Source: Przewalskia tangutica
Taxonomy: Eukaryota > Streptophyta > Magnoliopsida > Solanales > Solanaceae
Reading direction: 5' to 3'
NCBI GenBank assembly: GCA_029844215.1
Contig: CM056724.1
Span: forward strand, 8,674,307-8,738,306
DNA length: 64,000 nt
Shown here: positions 45,001 through 53,899 of the stretch, piece by piece
Numbering within the stretch: position 1 is the first letter of the stretch
Layout of the letters: each line of letters opens with the position of its first letter
The notes under the pieces: model-generated
The model's database searches: none
What the model was told of the DNA's origin: nothing
The model's input: the letters and a program-made list of their open reading frames with translations, nothing else
Translations under genes and position numbers: made by a program

Positions 45001-48000
45001 TATTAAGTAGTCATACATACAAACAACCATCAAAATATCGATCACCAAATAAATACCATAGGATAGAAATTGGTAATTGAACACTAATCCCTGAGGACGA
45101 TATTCGGTCTTACCCAGACTATATTACTTGTCACGATACGTGCACTTGCGTTAAGCGTGTGGATAAATCGCTAACATGCACTTAGCTCCCGCTATGCGCG
45201 GGGTATGGGAAAGCGGGACCACGCGGTGCGTATGCGCAGTGCATTTCTGAACAAACAACAATTTATTCATGAAGATGAGAAACATGCATAAGGATAAGGA
45301 TTCATCAACTTTGCAAAAATAATATGATAAAGAAGATCAATTATAATAGACTCTCTTCATAGAGGGCCAAGAGTATAAAGGGTCACATGGAAATGTAGGG
45401 AAGAAACAAAAGGGCGAGAAAAACATCATAAAACCAAACTTCACTAAATAAGATTCAATTAATAAAAATGGAGAAAACTTCTCGCAGTTGTGATAACCTC
45501 TTATACCAGACTCCTTTTATAACAACCTTGATGAATCACCATGAGAACTTTTATCAATGAACAACCATAACAACATACCAGTAGTGATAGTCCGAAACCG
45601 TTCCTGACCAGCTGTATCCCAGATCTGAAGCTTGATCCTTTTTCCATCAAGCTCAATGGTCCGAATTTTAAAATCAATTCTGACAAAAATAAAAAAGATG
45701 TAAGCATTGCGAGAAGTAATTTTACACGGAAAGCCAGGCACATAATTCTCAAGGGAGTTCTGAACCACAGAAGTGTAACTAAGGGGAGAACTCACCCGAT
45801 AGTTGTGATAAAGCTTGTGGTGAAGGAATCGTCAGAGAAACGTAAAAGAAGGCAACTCTTACCAACACCTGCAGTGCGGACATCAAAGAAACTATTGGTT
45901 AACAAAAACAATCCACAATCATTCTATAAAAAAGTCATGCAAAGACATCTCATAACCTCCAAGTGCAGTATGCAGAATAAGAAAGAACTTCCGAGAGAAA
46001 AGGAGACCGAAAAATAAGTTTGCTGAATAGATATAAAACACGTTCCAGTTCTCAACTAGCGTTAGGCGATAAACTAACGAAAAGGAAAATAAACACCACA
46101 CAGAAGTTTTCAACCTACCTAATACCCTAAATAAAACGGTAAAAAAACATATGGAAGTTCCCGACCGACCTGAACTTACGCTAACCCCCACCTCACACAC
46201 TGCCAACACAGCAGAAAAAATAGAAACGGTGTACGTACTGACGGCCAACCCGCCAAGAACCCAAAAAGGAGAATGAAGGAGTCCTTTTAATCACAAGAAA
46301 ACAATATCATCTACTCCTAATGAGCACGGACATTACCAAGTATGTACAGAACAAACAGGAATCACAATAGATAAATTTGGCTACAGCATTCTATCATTCT
46401 TCATATCATGTTCTACCGATATCAGGATCCAAGATCTAAAACTCATATTAGTGTAGGAACATAAATTCATGGATGCAACAGAGAAAGCAATATGGTAATG
46501 TCTGATACCTCCACATAAGATATCTGCTGGTAATGCAGATTATATCCCAGCAATTGAGCTAATCAGAATTTTGTTTAGATTCATAGGAAATAACTTTTCT
46601 TTTAAAGGTAAAAGATTCTTAGTAAATAGCTAAAGTACATCTCCTCAAGCTCAAAGGCCCACATATCAAATGACTTCAGAAATAACCACAATAACTAACA
46701 TTATTAAAGATCATAGCAACCAACTTAACCTGACAAGCATACACACTGACAAGATAAGCAAAGGACGCCACATTTTCTCCATTAATCAGATATACAGTAA
46801 CTGATGCAAACAAAAGCCAATACTGGTCCTGTTTTTATTATGCAGGCTGCTGACAGCCTAATCCTCCTGGCTAATCTAATTCAGTCACTTAGTCAATCTG
46901 CGGACATTAATAAGATGGTAAAAGCTAAAGAGAGAAGCTCATCTTGAGACTCTTTAAAACATGAATGCCAGCCATTGCTAGACAATTCTAGATAACAACA
47001 CACCCAGAAGGAAAACCTACCAAGTATAATATATCCCTCACTACATCAACTAGAGTGATAGACCCTGATAGATAGTCAGTCAATCAACTATGTCTAATCA
47101 GTTGGGATCAGTTGAGTCCTCAGTATCTATTCCATTCTATTCACCCAGTATTCAGAGGATTCATCATAATGAAACTATATTTAAGCTGGCCATTAACCTA
47201 GCACAATCAGTGGCGAAGCCACAGCCAAGTGGAAAATCATACTGCACAAATAGGGAAAAAATAATTTTTTCTATATATATTATTAACTTTTGAATCCCCT
47301 TGTAGTGGCAAAGGTAGTATAAAAATTTATTTAGGTCACACAATTCGAATTTTTTAATGTCCTTGTAAAATTTTCTGGCTCCGCCACCGAGCACAACACT
47401 CCTGGCTTTGAGACAAGTTATGCAACACGAAGCTCTCATTGATTAAACAATACCAGGTAAGATCCGCGTTTATTTCAACAACCACAAAATTAAAAAACAT
47501 TTTGGTACATTCTACTTATTTTTAATTTAAGATCACAATATTTAGGCCTTTCTTCAGCTTTCTTAAACTCCGTGTCTAAGTTAAAACTAGACAAACAAAC
47601 TAAGGGCCCGTTTGGTACAGCTTATTAAAAAGAGCTTTTAGAAGTTTTTCAAGTAAAGTTTTTTATCAAAAAATGATTAGGTGTTTGGTTGTTAATAAAA
47701 AAAGTGATTTTGACTTAAAATGGACAAAATCAACCTCTACTTTCAAAAACCCAAAATTTGAGTTTTTGGAAATAGAGAGTAAAAATGTTTTGATCAAAAA
47801 CACTTTTTCGATTTTAAACTAAACACTCCAATTTTTCCGAAAAGTTCCAATCAAACGGGCACTAAAGCGGCGAGAATAAAATACTGTTCTAAAATCCCTA
47901 GTCATGTCACAGGTACAAATATAACAAACTTGCCAGCTAATTAAATCTACAAAAAAACATTTTCCACGCAGACGTGATCCATATAGAAGTCAAATAACCG

Positions 48001-48211
48001 ATCCGAAAAATGCATCCATAGTTCCAATTAATTATAAAATTTTCAAAACCTAATGCTAATATTCCAAAAAATAAATGTGATCTGTGAAAAATAATTAGAA
48101 ATGAAAAAAAGGAACAAAAAAGTATCAATATTAATTACCACTATCGCCGATCAAAAGAAGCTTTATGAGATAATCATAATCTGCTCTAGCTCTTGCCGGT
48201 GGTGCGGCCAT
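36098..48211 (-). CDS. RABE1: Rab GTPase of the RABE1 (RAB8) class, eight exons
   Basis: Coding exons in order: 48139-48211, 45796-45868, 45579-45679, 37019-37084, 36710-36807, 36483-36542, 36315-36407, 36098-36181. All introns are GT-AG and the frame is continuous for 215 residues plus TAA. Visible motifs are the P-loop GDSGVGKS (22-29), TTIGIDFKIR with the switch I threonine (47), WDTAGQE (69-75), NKAD (128-131), ETSAK (156-160) and C-terminal CCGS with prenylated Cys212-213. RAB8/RABE proteins direct post-Golgi vesicles to the plasma membrane. Two oddities: one Phe is missing before ETSAK (the family has KFFETSAK, here KFETSAK), and DEPSFN replaces DESSFN. Intron 3 is 8.5 kb because of the Athila-like insertion. 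Intron 1 (2.3 kb) carries two MITEs. Confidence 0.95.
37177..37196 (-). mobile_element. 3' tail of an Au-type SINE, left of the Athila-like insertion
   Basis: The plus strand reads AAAAAAGGGCAGCCCGTGCA, the reverse of the Au SINE end (TGCACCGGGCTGCCCTTTTTT, one base shorter here). It joins with 45177-45251 once the retrotransposon is removed. Confidence 0.75.
37197..38438 (+). repeat. 5' LTR of the Athila-like element
   Basis: 1242 bp, starting TATTAGGCGTATTTTATATA and ending ATCCACAACA. It contains about 75 bp (around 37590-37665) absent from the 3' LTR. A GC-rich patch near 37390-37510 differs messily between the two copies. Confidence 0.9.
38439..38456 (+). promoter_or_regulatory. Primer binding site region of the Athila-like element
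   Basis: AGTTTTTGGCCGTTCGGG follows the LTR. It resembles the TTTGGCGCCGTTGCC phrase found after 5' LTRs of this group, with bases lost at CG positions. The primer tRNA is uncertain. Confidence 0.6.
39040..39372 (+). pseudogene. gag fragment of the Athila-like element
   Basis: The plus strand reads [20 protein letters not shown], then [20 protein letters not shown] and [17 protein letters not shown]. These are hallmarks of Athila/Tat-type gag ([31 protein letters not shown]). The frame is closed on both sides, and the remaining gag (38900-40350) is shifted or damaged. No zinc knuckle is evident. Confidence 0.85.
40387..40640 (+). pseudogene. Aspartic protease remnant of the Athila-like element
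   Basis: In shifting frames the sequence reads [38 protein letters not shown] and [12 protein letters not shown]. This matches the retropepsin-like domain of Athila elements, where DVLVKVG, FVVLDME and [19 protein letters not shown] are usual. The catalytic D-S/T-G triad of the domain start is not visible. Confidence 0.75.
40780..40915 (+). pseudogene. Former pol 3' end of the Athila-like element
   Basis: Contains [17 protein letters not shown] followed by [12 protein letters not shown]. The phrase LLGRQPK marks where pol ORFs of this group usually stop. It lies only about 150 bp after the protease, so RT, RNase H and integrase (over 2 kb) are deleted. Confidence 0.6.
41690..42260 (+). pseudogene. 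Extra 3' ORF of the Athila-like element, part 1
   Basis: Frame-broken. Fragments read [33 protein letters not shown] and later [12 protein letters not shown] and [11 protein letters not shown]. This resembles the plant retrotransposon protein found after pol in Athila-type elements. Its function is unknown. Confidence 0.55.
42473..42796 (+). pseudogene. Extra 3' ORF of the Athila-like element, part 2
   Basis: A 107-residue frame. The second half is glutamine-rich and probably coiled coil ([29 protein letters not shown]), and it ends YPPSPPPF. It likely continues the preceding block as the C-terminal part of the same ORF. There is no enzyme motif. Confidence 0.55.
42800..43970. other. 3' non-coding interior of the Athila-like element
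   Basis: AT-rich, with repeats of GTTTATTTTTG around 42890-42950. No coding domain. Confidence 0.5.
43975..44002 (+). promoter_or_regulatory. Polypurine tract region of the Athila-like element
   Basis: GGGCGAGCAAAGGTTAAGTT followed by TGGGGTGT precedes the 3' LTR. AAGTTTGGGGTG is a typical PPT-like ending for this group. Confidence 0.6.
44003..45176 (+). repeat. 3' LTR of the Athila-like element
   Basis: 1174 bp, starting TGTTAGGCGTATTTTATATA and ending ATCGCTAACA. It is shorter than the 5' LTR by an internal deletion of about 75 bp near 44405. Confidence 0.9.
45177..45255 (-). mobile_element. Remaining Au-type SINE, right of the Athila-like insertion
   Basis: The plus strand TGCACTTAGCTCCCGCTATG followed by CGCGGGG is the reverse of the conserved Au SINE region CCCCGCGCATAGCGGGAGCT. 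It breaks off near TGCATTTCTG, so the tRNA-like head is missing. It joins with 37177-37196 across the TGCAC duplication. Confidence 0.75.
47208..47389. mobile_element. hAT-like MITE in RABE1 intron 1
   Basis: The left end CAGTGGCGAAGCCA and the right end TGGCTCCGCCACCG form terminal inverted repeats. The flanks AGCACAAT (47200-47207) and AGCACAAC (47390-47397) are an 8-bp duplication with one change. Size 182 bp, no coding capacity. Confidence 0.8.
47604..47860. mobile_element. MITE with GGGCCCGTTTGG ends in RABE1 intron 1
   Basis: It starts GGGCCCGTTTGG and ends CAAACGGGC (inverted). ACTAA flanks it on both sides (47599-47603, 47861-47865). The end sequence is common among plant hAT-type MITEs. 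The 5-bp duplication may be the conserved part of a longer one. Confidence 0.75.
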
Positions 48212-48319
48212 TGAAGAGATCACAATAACAAGTCTATTTATGAAATTTTTCAAATTTATAACAAGAAAAAGAACTTAATGAAACGCAGATTTAAAACGAA
48301 TCTAATTAATGATTTTTTA

Positions 48320-48342
48320 GAGAGAGAGAGAAGGGGGGGTTA
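48320..48342 (-). promoter_or_regulatory. CT-rich tract upstream of RABE1
   Basis: On the gene's strand this is a C-run followed by CTCTCTCTC, about 110 bp upstream of the ATG. Such CT microsatellites are frequent in plant leaders and core promoters. No TATA was chosen. Confidence 0.4.
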
Positions 48343-49234
48343 CCAAATAGGTTGAGGATGTGATGAGGGTGGGCTAATATGCGCACTTTGTTAGACAAAA
48401 ATGCCTTATGTTTGAGAATAAATTTAAATTAGACTCTTAATATGTTCGTTTCAATTTATGTGATATAGTTTAACTCGATACGAAATTTTAAAAATAAAGA
48501 AAAAATCTAAAACAAGTCAAAGATATTTATATGATTATCAAAATAACAGCTTACTTTTGAGTGATTGATGATGGTATGATATAGCAGTTAGAATAAGTTT
48601 TATTGGTAAAGACTTTGTGACTTTACTGCAAATGGTTAAATGAGAAGCAATAGAAGAGAGAAATTATGAAAAAGATAAAAGAAGTCAGCATTAATAGACG
48701 AGTGTAAATGAAAATGATGGCGAGGTAATTGGTCGTGATCTGATCCACACTATCAGACATCATCTTTGCTAAAGTATAAAAACAGTTTAATGAGTAATAT
48801 TCATCACTTTTGCTTATTACCAGTTCATGATGAGATGTTTAATTGGATAAACTGTGTATCTCTATGTACAAACCAAACTATGTACATTATACAGTTAAAC
48901 TATAATCAACAGCCGATGAGCCAAAGCACTAAGTTTCATAAAACTAAAATCTTTGACTATCTGGTGAATCTCTTGTTTTTTCATGTTAAAAGCCAATCTT
49001 ATTTCACAGATTTGAAAATGAATCTACCAAGATTACTTATGTGTAACAGAAGTTATCAACATTTGTCACCAAAGAAAGATTCTGGTGAAGGGAATTCATA
49101 AGGATATCCATATCTCTTTCTTAAAAGTAACTGCACTTTTCACTTCCTCAACATAGTTACATATTAATTATTTTTAAGTCTTATGAGTTGTGATAAACTG
49201 GCTTCAATTATTATCAATTTAGTACTGATTTCTT

Positions 49235-49565
49235 TGGTCCATATTGTTGAAGATGTTATTGGCGAAATTGTGAGTTATGGAGACGTACATTCTGTCAAAT
49301 AAGATGATAGCGTCTGTATGTTCATGAACGTTGAGCTATAAGATTATGAGTAAGCTTGCCACACTATTAAATTAAATAAATGTTTAATTAGTTTGTTATT
49401 TTGAATCATGTGCTTAACCTTATTATAACTGTAGGAGCAACAATATTTCTGCAACTTTTTGGACCGACTTTGTAGAACAGATCAAGCCACATTTGAATGG
49501 ATCCAATGAAAAGCCTGTTGTCGTCATGCAGTTGATTAGAACACACCGATATCGAGGTTATTAAA
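49235..49565 (+). pseudogene. RPA70-like OB-fold protein fragment
   Basis: In broken frames the plus strand reads IVEDVIGEIVSYGDVHSVK, a stop, MFMNVEL, then NNISATFWTDFVEQIKPHLN and GSNEKPVVVMQLIRTHRYR. The segments 'DVIGEVVSYG...', 'ATFW..FV.QI.PHL' and 'PVVVMQLIR.HR' match the replication protein A large-subunit-like proteins common in plants and carried by plant Helitrons. An intron of about 100 bp probably separates the two parts. Stops within it show decay. Confidence 0.65.
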
Positions 49566-50110
49566 TTGTGCAACTTTTCTGCAATTCGATATCTCTGTAC
49601 AATTAGCAAACTCTTATAGATATACCTAAGCGTGCAGAACAATATTCGGTGAGGTAACACTTGGCACGCTTCCAACCTTTGGATCAATTCAAATCTTCCT
49701 CAAGTTCTTGACTTTAGCTCCAGGTTTCTATAAGTTATACTACATATATGCTTATTTCAAATTAAATTTTATTCTTAATTTTTTTTAAGTATCTCAAGTT
49801 AAAAAATGAAAGAGAATCGTTTCTGTGTGGATAAAGCTCATTGTGAATTACTCAAATTTCGTCTGAAAACACTCATTCTATAGTGATGAGTTACAATCTG
49901 GCTTATTCTGAGTTGATCGATGTCGCACATACACCAGCCAAGATAGGTATAACTGATGCGGCAGCAGTGGTTGAAGAAGATCCGAATGCAAAGTTGTCAG
50001 GAAATAAGATCAAGAGAGCATTTAAGAAGAAGACAACATAAGTTGTTTGCATATGTAACAGTTGAAGAACCCAAGAACTGTCTGATGAGTTTAGTAGTTT
50101 CATTTGTTAT

Positions 50111-50423
50111 TGTTAAGAGTCTCACATCGATAATGAAATTGAAATATGGACTGACTTGGACAATCCTCACCCTACAAGCTAGTTTTTGGGGTTGAGTTAG
50201 GCTCAAGATTCATTTTTTACATGGTATCAGAGCCAGACTCATTCCAATTGTTTGTTCACTGATGTTGGCCCCCAAATTATATTATTCACGCTCCAGTTAA
50301 CGGTGTTAAGAGTCCCACATCGGTAATGAAATGAGAACATGGACTCCTTATATGGACTTGGACAATCCTCACCCTACAAGCTAGTTTTTGGGGTTAAGTT
50401 AGGCCCAAGATCCATTCTTTACC
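50111..50423 (+). mobile_element. TRIM retrotransposon (terminal-repeat in miniature)
   Basis: Two ~111-118-bp LTRs (50111-50221 and 50304-50423) begin TGTTAAGAGTCYCACATCG and share ACAATCCTCACCCTACAAGC. The first is followed by the initiator-Met primer site TGGTATCAGAGCC (50222-50234). The target duplication GTTAT lies at 50106-50110 and 50424-50428. The interior is only about 80 bp, with no coding capacity. It inserted into the Helitron relic. Confidence 0.9.
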
Positions 50424-50599
50424 GTTATGAACAAGATGTTAATCATTTCATGTTTTTTCTGGTCTTGAACTTTTCCTGTTTAGTTAGTTTTGTAATTTCA
50501 TCAGTTATGGACAAGATGTTTAAATCTTTTAATAATTCATTCTGGTACTGAAGCATTTGTTGATTATTGGTCCAGGTTTTAAGAAAATGGTGATGACCT

Positions 50600-50668
50600 G
50601 TTTTTATTCTACCATTTTCAGACCCCATATTGTGGGATTTCACTGGATATGTTGTTGTTGTTGTTGTG
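50600..50668 (+). mobile_element. TS-like SINE tail
   Basis: TTGTGGGATTTCACTGGATA is followed by TGTTGTTGTTGTTGTTG. This resembles the 3' end of the Solanaceae TS SINE, which ends in TTG repeats. The 5' part was not recognised. Confidence 0.45.
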
Positions 50669-51478
50669 ATGCCCTGTTTTGGACTTTAGTCTACTGGCTG
50701 ATACTTCAGGATCTGACCACACTAATTGATGCTACCTTAAATGAGCACCAGAATTTTTTAGTTAAATTTAGAGTGCTGAAAATGTGAAGTTTAGAGTGCT
50801 TTAATGTGCAGAAAATATGCTGATTGAATATAAGCCACTGTTCCTAAAGCATAGTACAAGAACATTCTTGGTCCTGCTTACTTATATAACTTCAAATGTT
50901 CCATATTTCAGGCGACTTGAAGCCTGAAGTCGAGGTCAATATTAGTGGATCTATTGCAAAAGAAATGCTCCTGCCAAAAGATCTAAATGCCACCATTAGA
51001 ATGGTGAATTTTATTTCAGCTACATTACTGTCATCTAAGATACTTCCACTGCCTTTCAATTTCCGCTTGGTTATAGGCACAAAAGTTTGAGTTTTAGATG
51101 GATGAAATGGTGAACTATCAAGTGTTATTTGAGTCAAAGATGAATGGTTATTAAACACTTTAACATGTCCAACATTAATTCATTCAAAGGTTATGAATTG
51201 TAATCTTATCTATTCTTTGATATCAGATAGGCTCCAAATGCCACTAGCGACTTATGAAGATGCAAAATCCTCAGCAAATAGCCTTCAACAGAACAGACTA
51301 TAATGAAGTGTTTCTTATCCATTTTAACCCTTGATAATTGAGGTACTTGAGAATTCTAATGATGATAATTCAAATAAGTTGGTTGATTTATTATACCAAC
51401 TAATGTAAAGAAAACTTTCAGTCCTTGTGGATTTGTAGTATCATTTCGGTCTCTATTTAATTTCCTTTTTGTTGTTAG

Positions 51479-51595
51479 GTATGTTGGACAGCATTTTGTA
51501 AAAACATTGGAAGTCGCAATCCGCTGGAGATATTATTAGCAAAGCTAAATGAGTTGGCTGGCTTTTCGCCTGATAAAGAAATTGAACTTTTTTAG
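51479..51595 (+). pseudogene. Ubiquitin carboxyl-terminal hydrolase 12/13-like exon fragment
   Basis: After a T-rich stretch and TTAG acceptor the frame reads YVGQHFVK. After a one-frame slip it continues GSRNPLEILLAKLNELAGFS and PDKEIELF before a stop. UBP12/UBP13 proteins have a C-terminal region of the form FVGRLFVK...EILAKLNEMAGF.PDEEIELFEE, so this is one exon of such a gene. It is frameshifted and isolated inside the Helitron relic. Captured host sequence is the likely origin. Confidence 0.6.
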
Positions 51596-51833
51596 GTTAA
51601 TTTTTCTTCTTCTCTTGCTTGCTGCCAGACTCAAAACAAATGATCAGTAGTGAAGCAGTAGCACCTATATATACCATAGGGAAATGTTAGTATGTATTAT
51701 GTAATAGGAGTATAGGACTGAACCAAAAATATGCTAATATAAAATTTGCAATATGTCACACATATGTTTCCATTATTTCCTCTCCTCTTTTTTTCCTAAC
51801 ACTTTTCGTGCATCGCGCGGGTACATATACTAG

Positions 51834-52768
51834 TAAATTAAAAAAAGGGTTCCTTATGTTTGAGAATAAATTTAAACTTGTCTCTTAATATGTACTCTAC
51901 TCAATAGTTTCATCATTTTAATTTGTCAAAAGTTAATACTTTTAGTATTCATAATACTTTTGATATAAAATTATGATTTTATTTATACCTATATATATAT
52001 ATATATAGACCTCACTGTGGCAATCTACCCCTTCCCTTATAAAGAATAGGGGAATTAGGAATAAAAGAAACTTAGTGAACACTGGACATAACAGAAAGAC
52101 GATAACAATGAAAAAGAAAGTTAATTGATGAAATCACAATACAGAAAGTGTTGTTTGGGCTCGTTTGATACGTCGCACGAGACTGTATATTTTTATATTG
52201 AACTGTACTGTATTGTAATGGACTGGACTGTATTAATATATAATGGACGGTATTAGAGTATTAATATATAATGGACTGTATTTTTTTAATTTTGTTTTAG
52301 TATAGTCCAAGGGAGACTCATATACTAGATGAGTCTCAAAATAAGATTGGAGTGTCTTATTTTTAGAAATAAGTACTGATCAATCAAAACGCCCACCAAA
52401 CGCTTATATATATTTTTTTGTCACATGATCAGGGGACCTTTGTTGCTTGAACTAGTTATATGGTGACAAGTGACAACTGACAAGCGAATATTATGCATTA
52501 TATTGTTAACATACTTATCACACGAGGTAAATGTATCACAAAATTATTAAAGATTTTGATATTGAGACTTAAAGATTAATTTCCTTTGATTACTAGTCTA
52601 TTGTAAATGATACATCAAACACGAAAAATAAAAACCAAGGAAAAAGAAAACAAGACACCTTAGGGAATATAATAGCATTTGAATTACATTCCCATGTGCA
52701 TTTATATTTGTAGTACATCAAAAAAGATGTCAAGGAGACCTTCAAGAAAAGGAGAACATAAAATTCCT
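51834..52768. other. Intergenic with a possible hAT-like MITE
   Basis: 51990-52010 is an AT microsatellite. 52155-52400 starts GGGCTCGTTTGATACG and ends near CGCCCACCAAACGC, an imperfect inverted pair like hAT MITE ends, with repeated TATAATGGACTGTATT words inside. No protein gene recognised. Confidence 0.4.
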
Positions 52769-52927
52769 CTAACAAAAATAGAAATATATCTCTAAATAAA
52801 TTATAGTCTTGAATTTGCCAAAGGATCTGTAGTTGCCCAACATAAAGCCACTTGATGAACATATGTCACACCATAGATGAAGAAGAAGAATAAGAAGAAA
52901 GATCATTGTCAGCATCTTCATCATCAT
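52769..52927 (-). CDS. Candidate small secreted peptide, 52 residues
   Basis: The frame starts MMMKMLTMIFLLILLLHLWC, a strongly hydrophobic signal-like segment, and continues DICSSSGFMLGNYRSFGKFK. I recognise no peptide family. Upstream on the same strand is a CT-rich leader-like stretch, and the following 250 bp look like a 3' untranslated region. An overlapping short frame from 52940 (MEDHNDDEDADND, then serine-rich) could instead be a first exon with a GT donor after its ATG. Either way it is weak. Confidence 0.25.
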   Translation of the reverse strand: MMMKMLTMIFLLILLLHLWCDICSSSGFMLGNYRSFGKFKTIIYLEIYFYFC

Positions 52928-53089
52928 TGTGATCCTCCATTTTTTAAGGAAAACAGAAGGATTAAGTTGGAAAATAAATGAAGAAGAAGAGTGATGTTTA
53001 AAGAGAGAGAGAGAAGGATTGGTAGGGAGGTTTAATTTAACTATACAAAAAGGTTGGTGGAGGGAGGATCTTCTAAGCATATGCTTCAA

Positions 53090-53605
53090 CCATTAACTTG
53101 TCTTTCCACATCTTTTATTCTTTCTTTTTATCTTTATAATTTTTATTTTTCAGTTGTTGTTCATCGGACCACGACTAATTCTAATTCATGCTGTATAAGA
53201 TTCATATAAATGGAAAACACTCCCTAATAGAATTTTTTCTACACTCAGATGTTAAATTCGAGATTCCGATTAAGAGTCAGCATCACAATGTTTGTTGATA
53301 CTTTCATCATTATTTATGCTTTTATAACTACAGCTGCAATCCAATCAAAGTTTTTGATTTTATATATTAATTCCATGCGTTTGTCACCACAAACTACTGT
53401 TCTAAATATTCCCTTTCCTTGGTTTCATTTTATATTCATAATGCCCCTTATTCCTTTTATATTGTTTTTTTCCGGTCATCTATTTGTCCAACCACTATTC
53501 CTGCTTAGCTATGCAGTATGCACTAGTTAATTTACTGTGCTTATTTGTGCTAAACTGATTAGTTCCTTTTTTGTATAATGATAACAATTTAGAGAAGTGT
53601 TACAT
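53090..53605. other. Intergenic, no gene recognised
   Basis: The hydrophobic ORF at 53249-53530 has no support beyond AT-rich composition. Confidence 0.4.
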
Positions 53606-53610
53606 AGTGA

Positions 53611-53871
53611 TGTTGAGGATAGTTAAATTCTTTATATTTAGTTTATTACTATTTTACCCTTACTTCACATTTTACTACTTTATCTTTACTTGGCATTTTA
53701 CCATTCTATCCTTATAGCAAACTATACATTGTAATTGTTTAGCAGTCGTTCATTTTAACATTTTCAGAAATAAAGGAAAGCTTCTGCAAGTTTCCATTGT
53801 CTTCTATTTCCCCCTTTCCACCATTGTTAACCACAGGAACTTCGATTCTTCCACATAGCTGCATCTTAACA
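53611..53871 (+). repeat. 5' LTR of Copia-D
   Basis: Starts TGTTGAGGATAGTTAAATTC and ends TGCATCTTAACA. The primer site follows at 53872-53884 (TGGTATCAGAGCC with one G-to-A change). Confidence 0.95.
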
Positions 53872-53899
53872 TAGTATCAGAGCCATAGCAGTGAAGAAT

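Larger units (their letters stand above)
37197..45176 (+). mobile_element. Athila-like Ty3/Gypsy element in RABE1 intron 3, antisense
   Basis: A 7980-bp element with LTRs at 37197-38438 and 44003-45176 and the target duplication TGCAC at 37192-37196 and 45177-45181. The interior runs 5' to 3' on the plus strand, opposite to the host gene. It holds an Athila-style gag, an aspartic protease remnant, then the stop-region phrase LLGRQPK, with no reverse transcriptase or integrase between them. Further downstream a second ORF block resembles the extra 3' ORF of Athila-type elements. The first base pair of the 5' LTR is TA instead of TG. It is a deletion derivative, non-autonomous. Confidence 0.92.
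49150..51833 (+). mobile_element. Helitron relic with RPA-like and captured sequences
   Basis: The right end reads CGTGCATCGCGCGGGTACAT followed by ATACTAG and then T. That is a short hairpin (CGTGC/GCGCG with one G-T pair) about 12 bases before a terminal CTAG, as Helitrons have. Inside, on the same strand, are an RPA-like single-strand DNA-binding fragment and a ubiquitin-protease fragment. The left end (TC start) was not found, and no Rep/helicase domain is present. The left boundary given here is only where related sequence begins. Confidence 0.6.

Noticed and set aside
45501..45795. 83- and 92-codon minus-strand frames taken as separate genes
   Set aside because: They are exon 3 of RABE1 read through into intron sequence. 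The splice sites place the true exon at 45579-45679.
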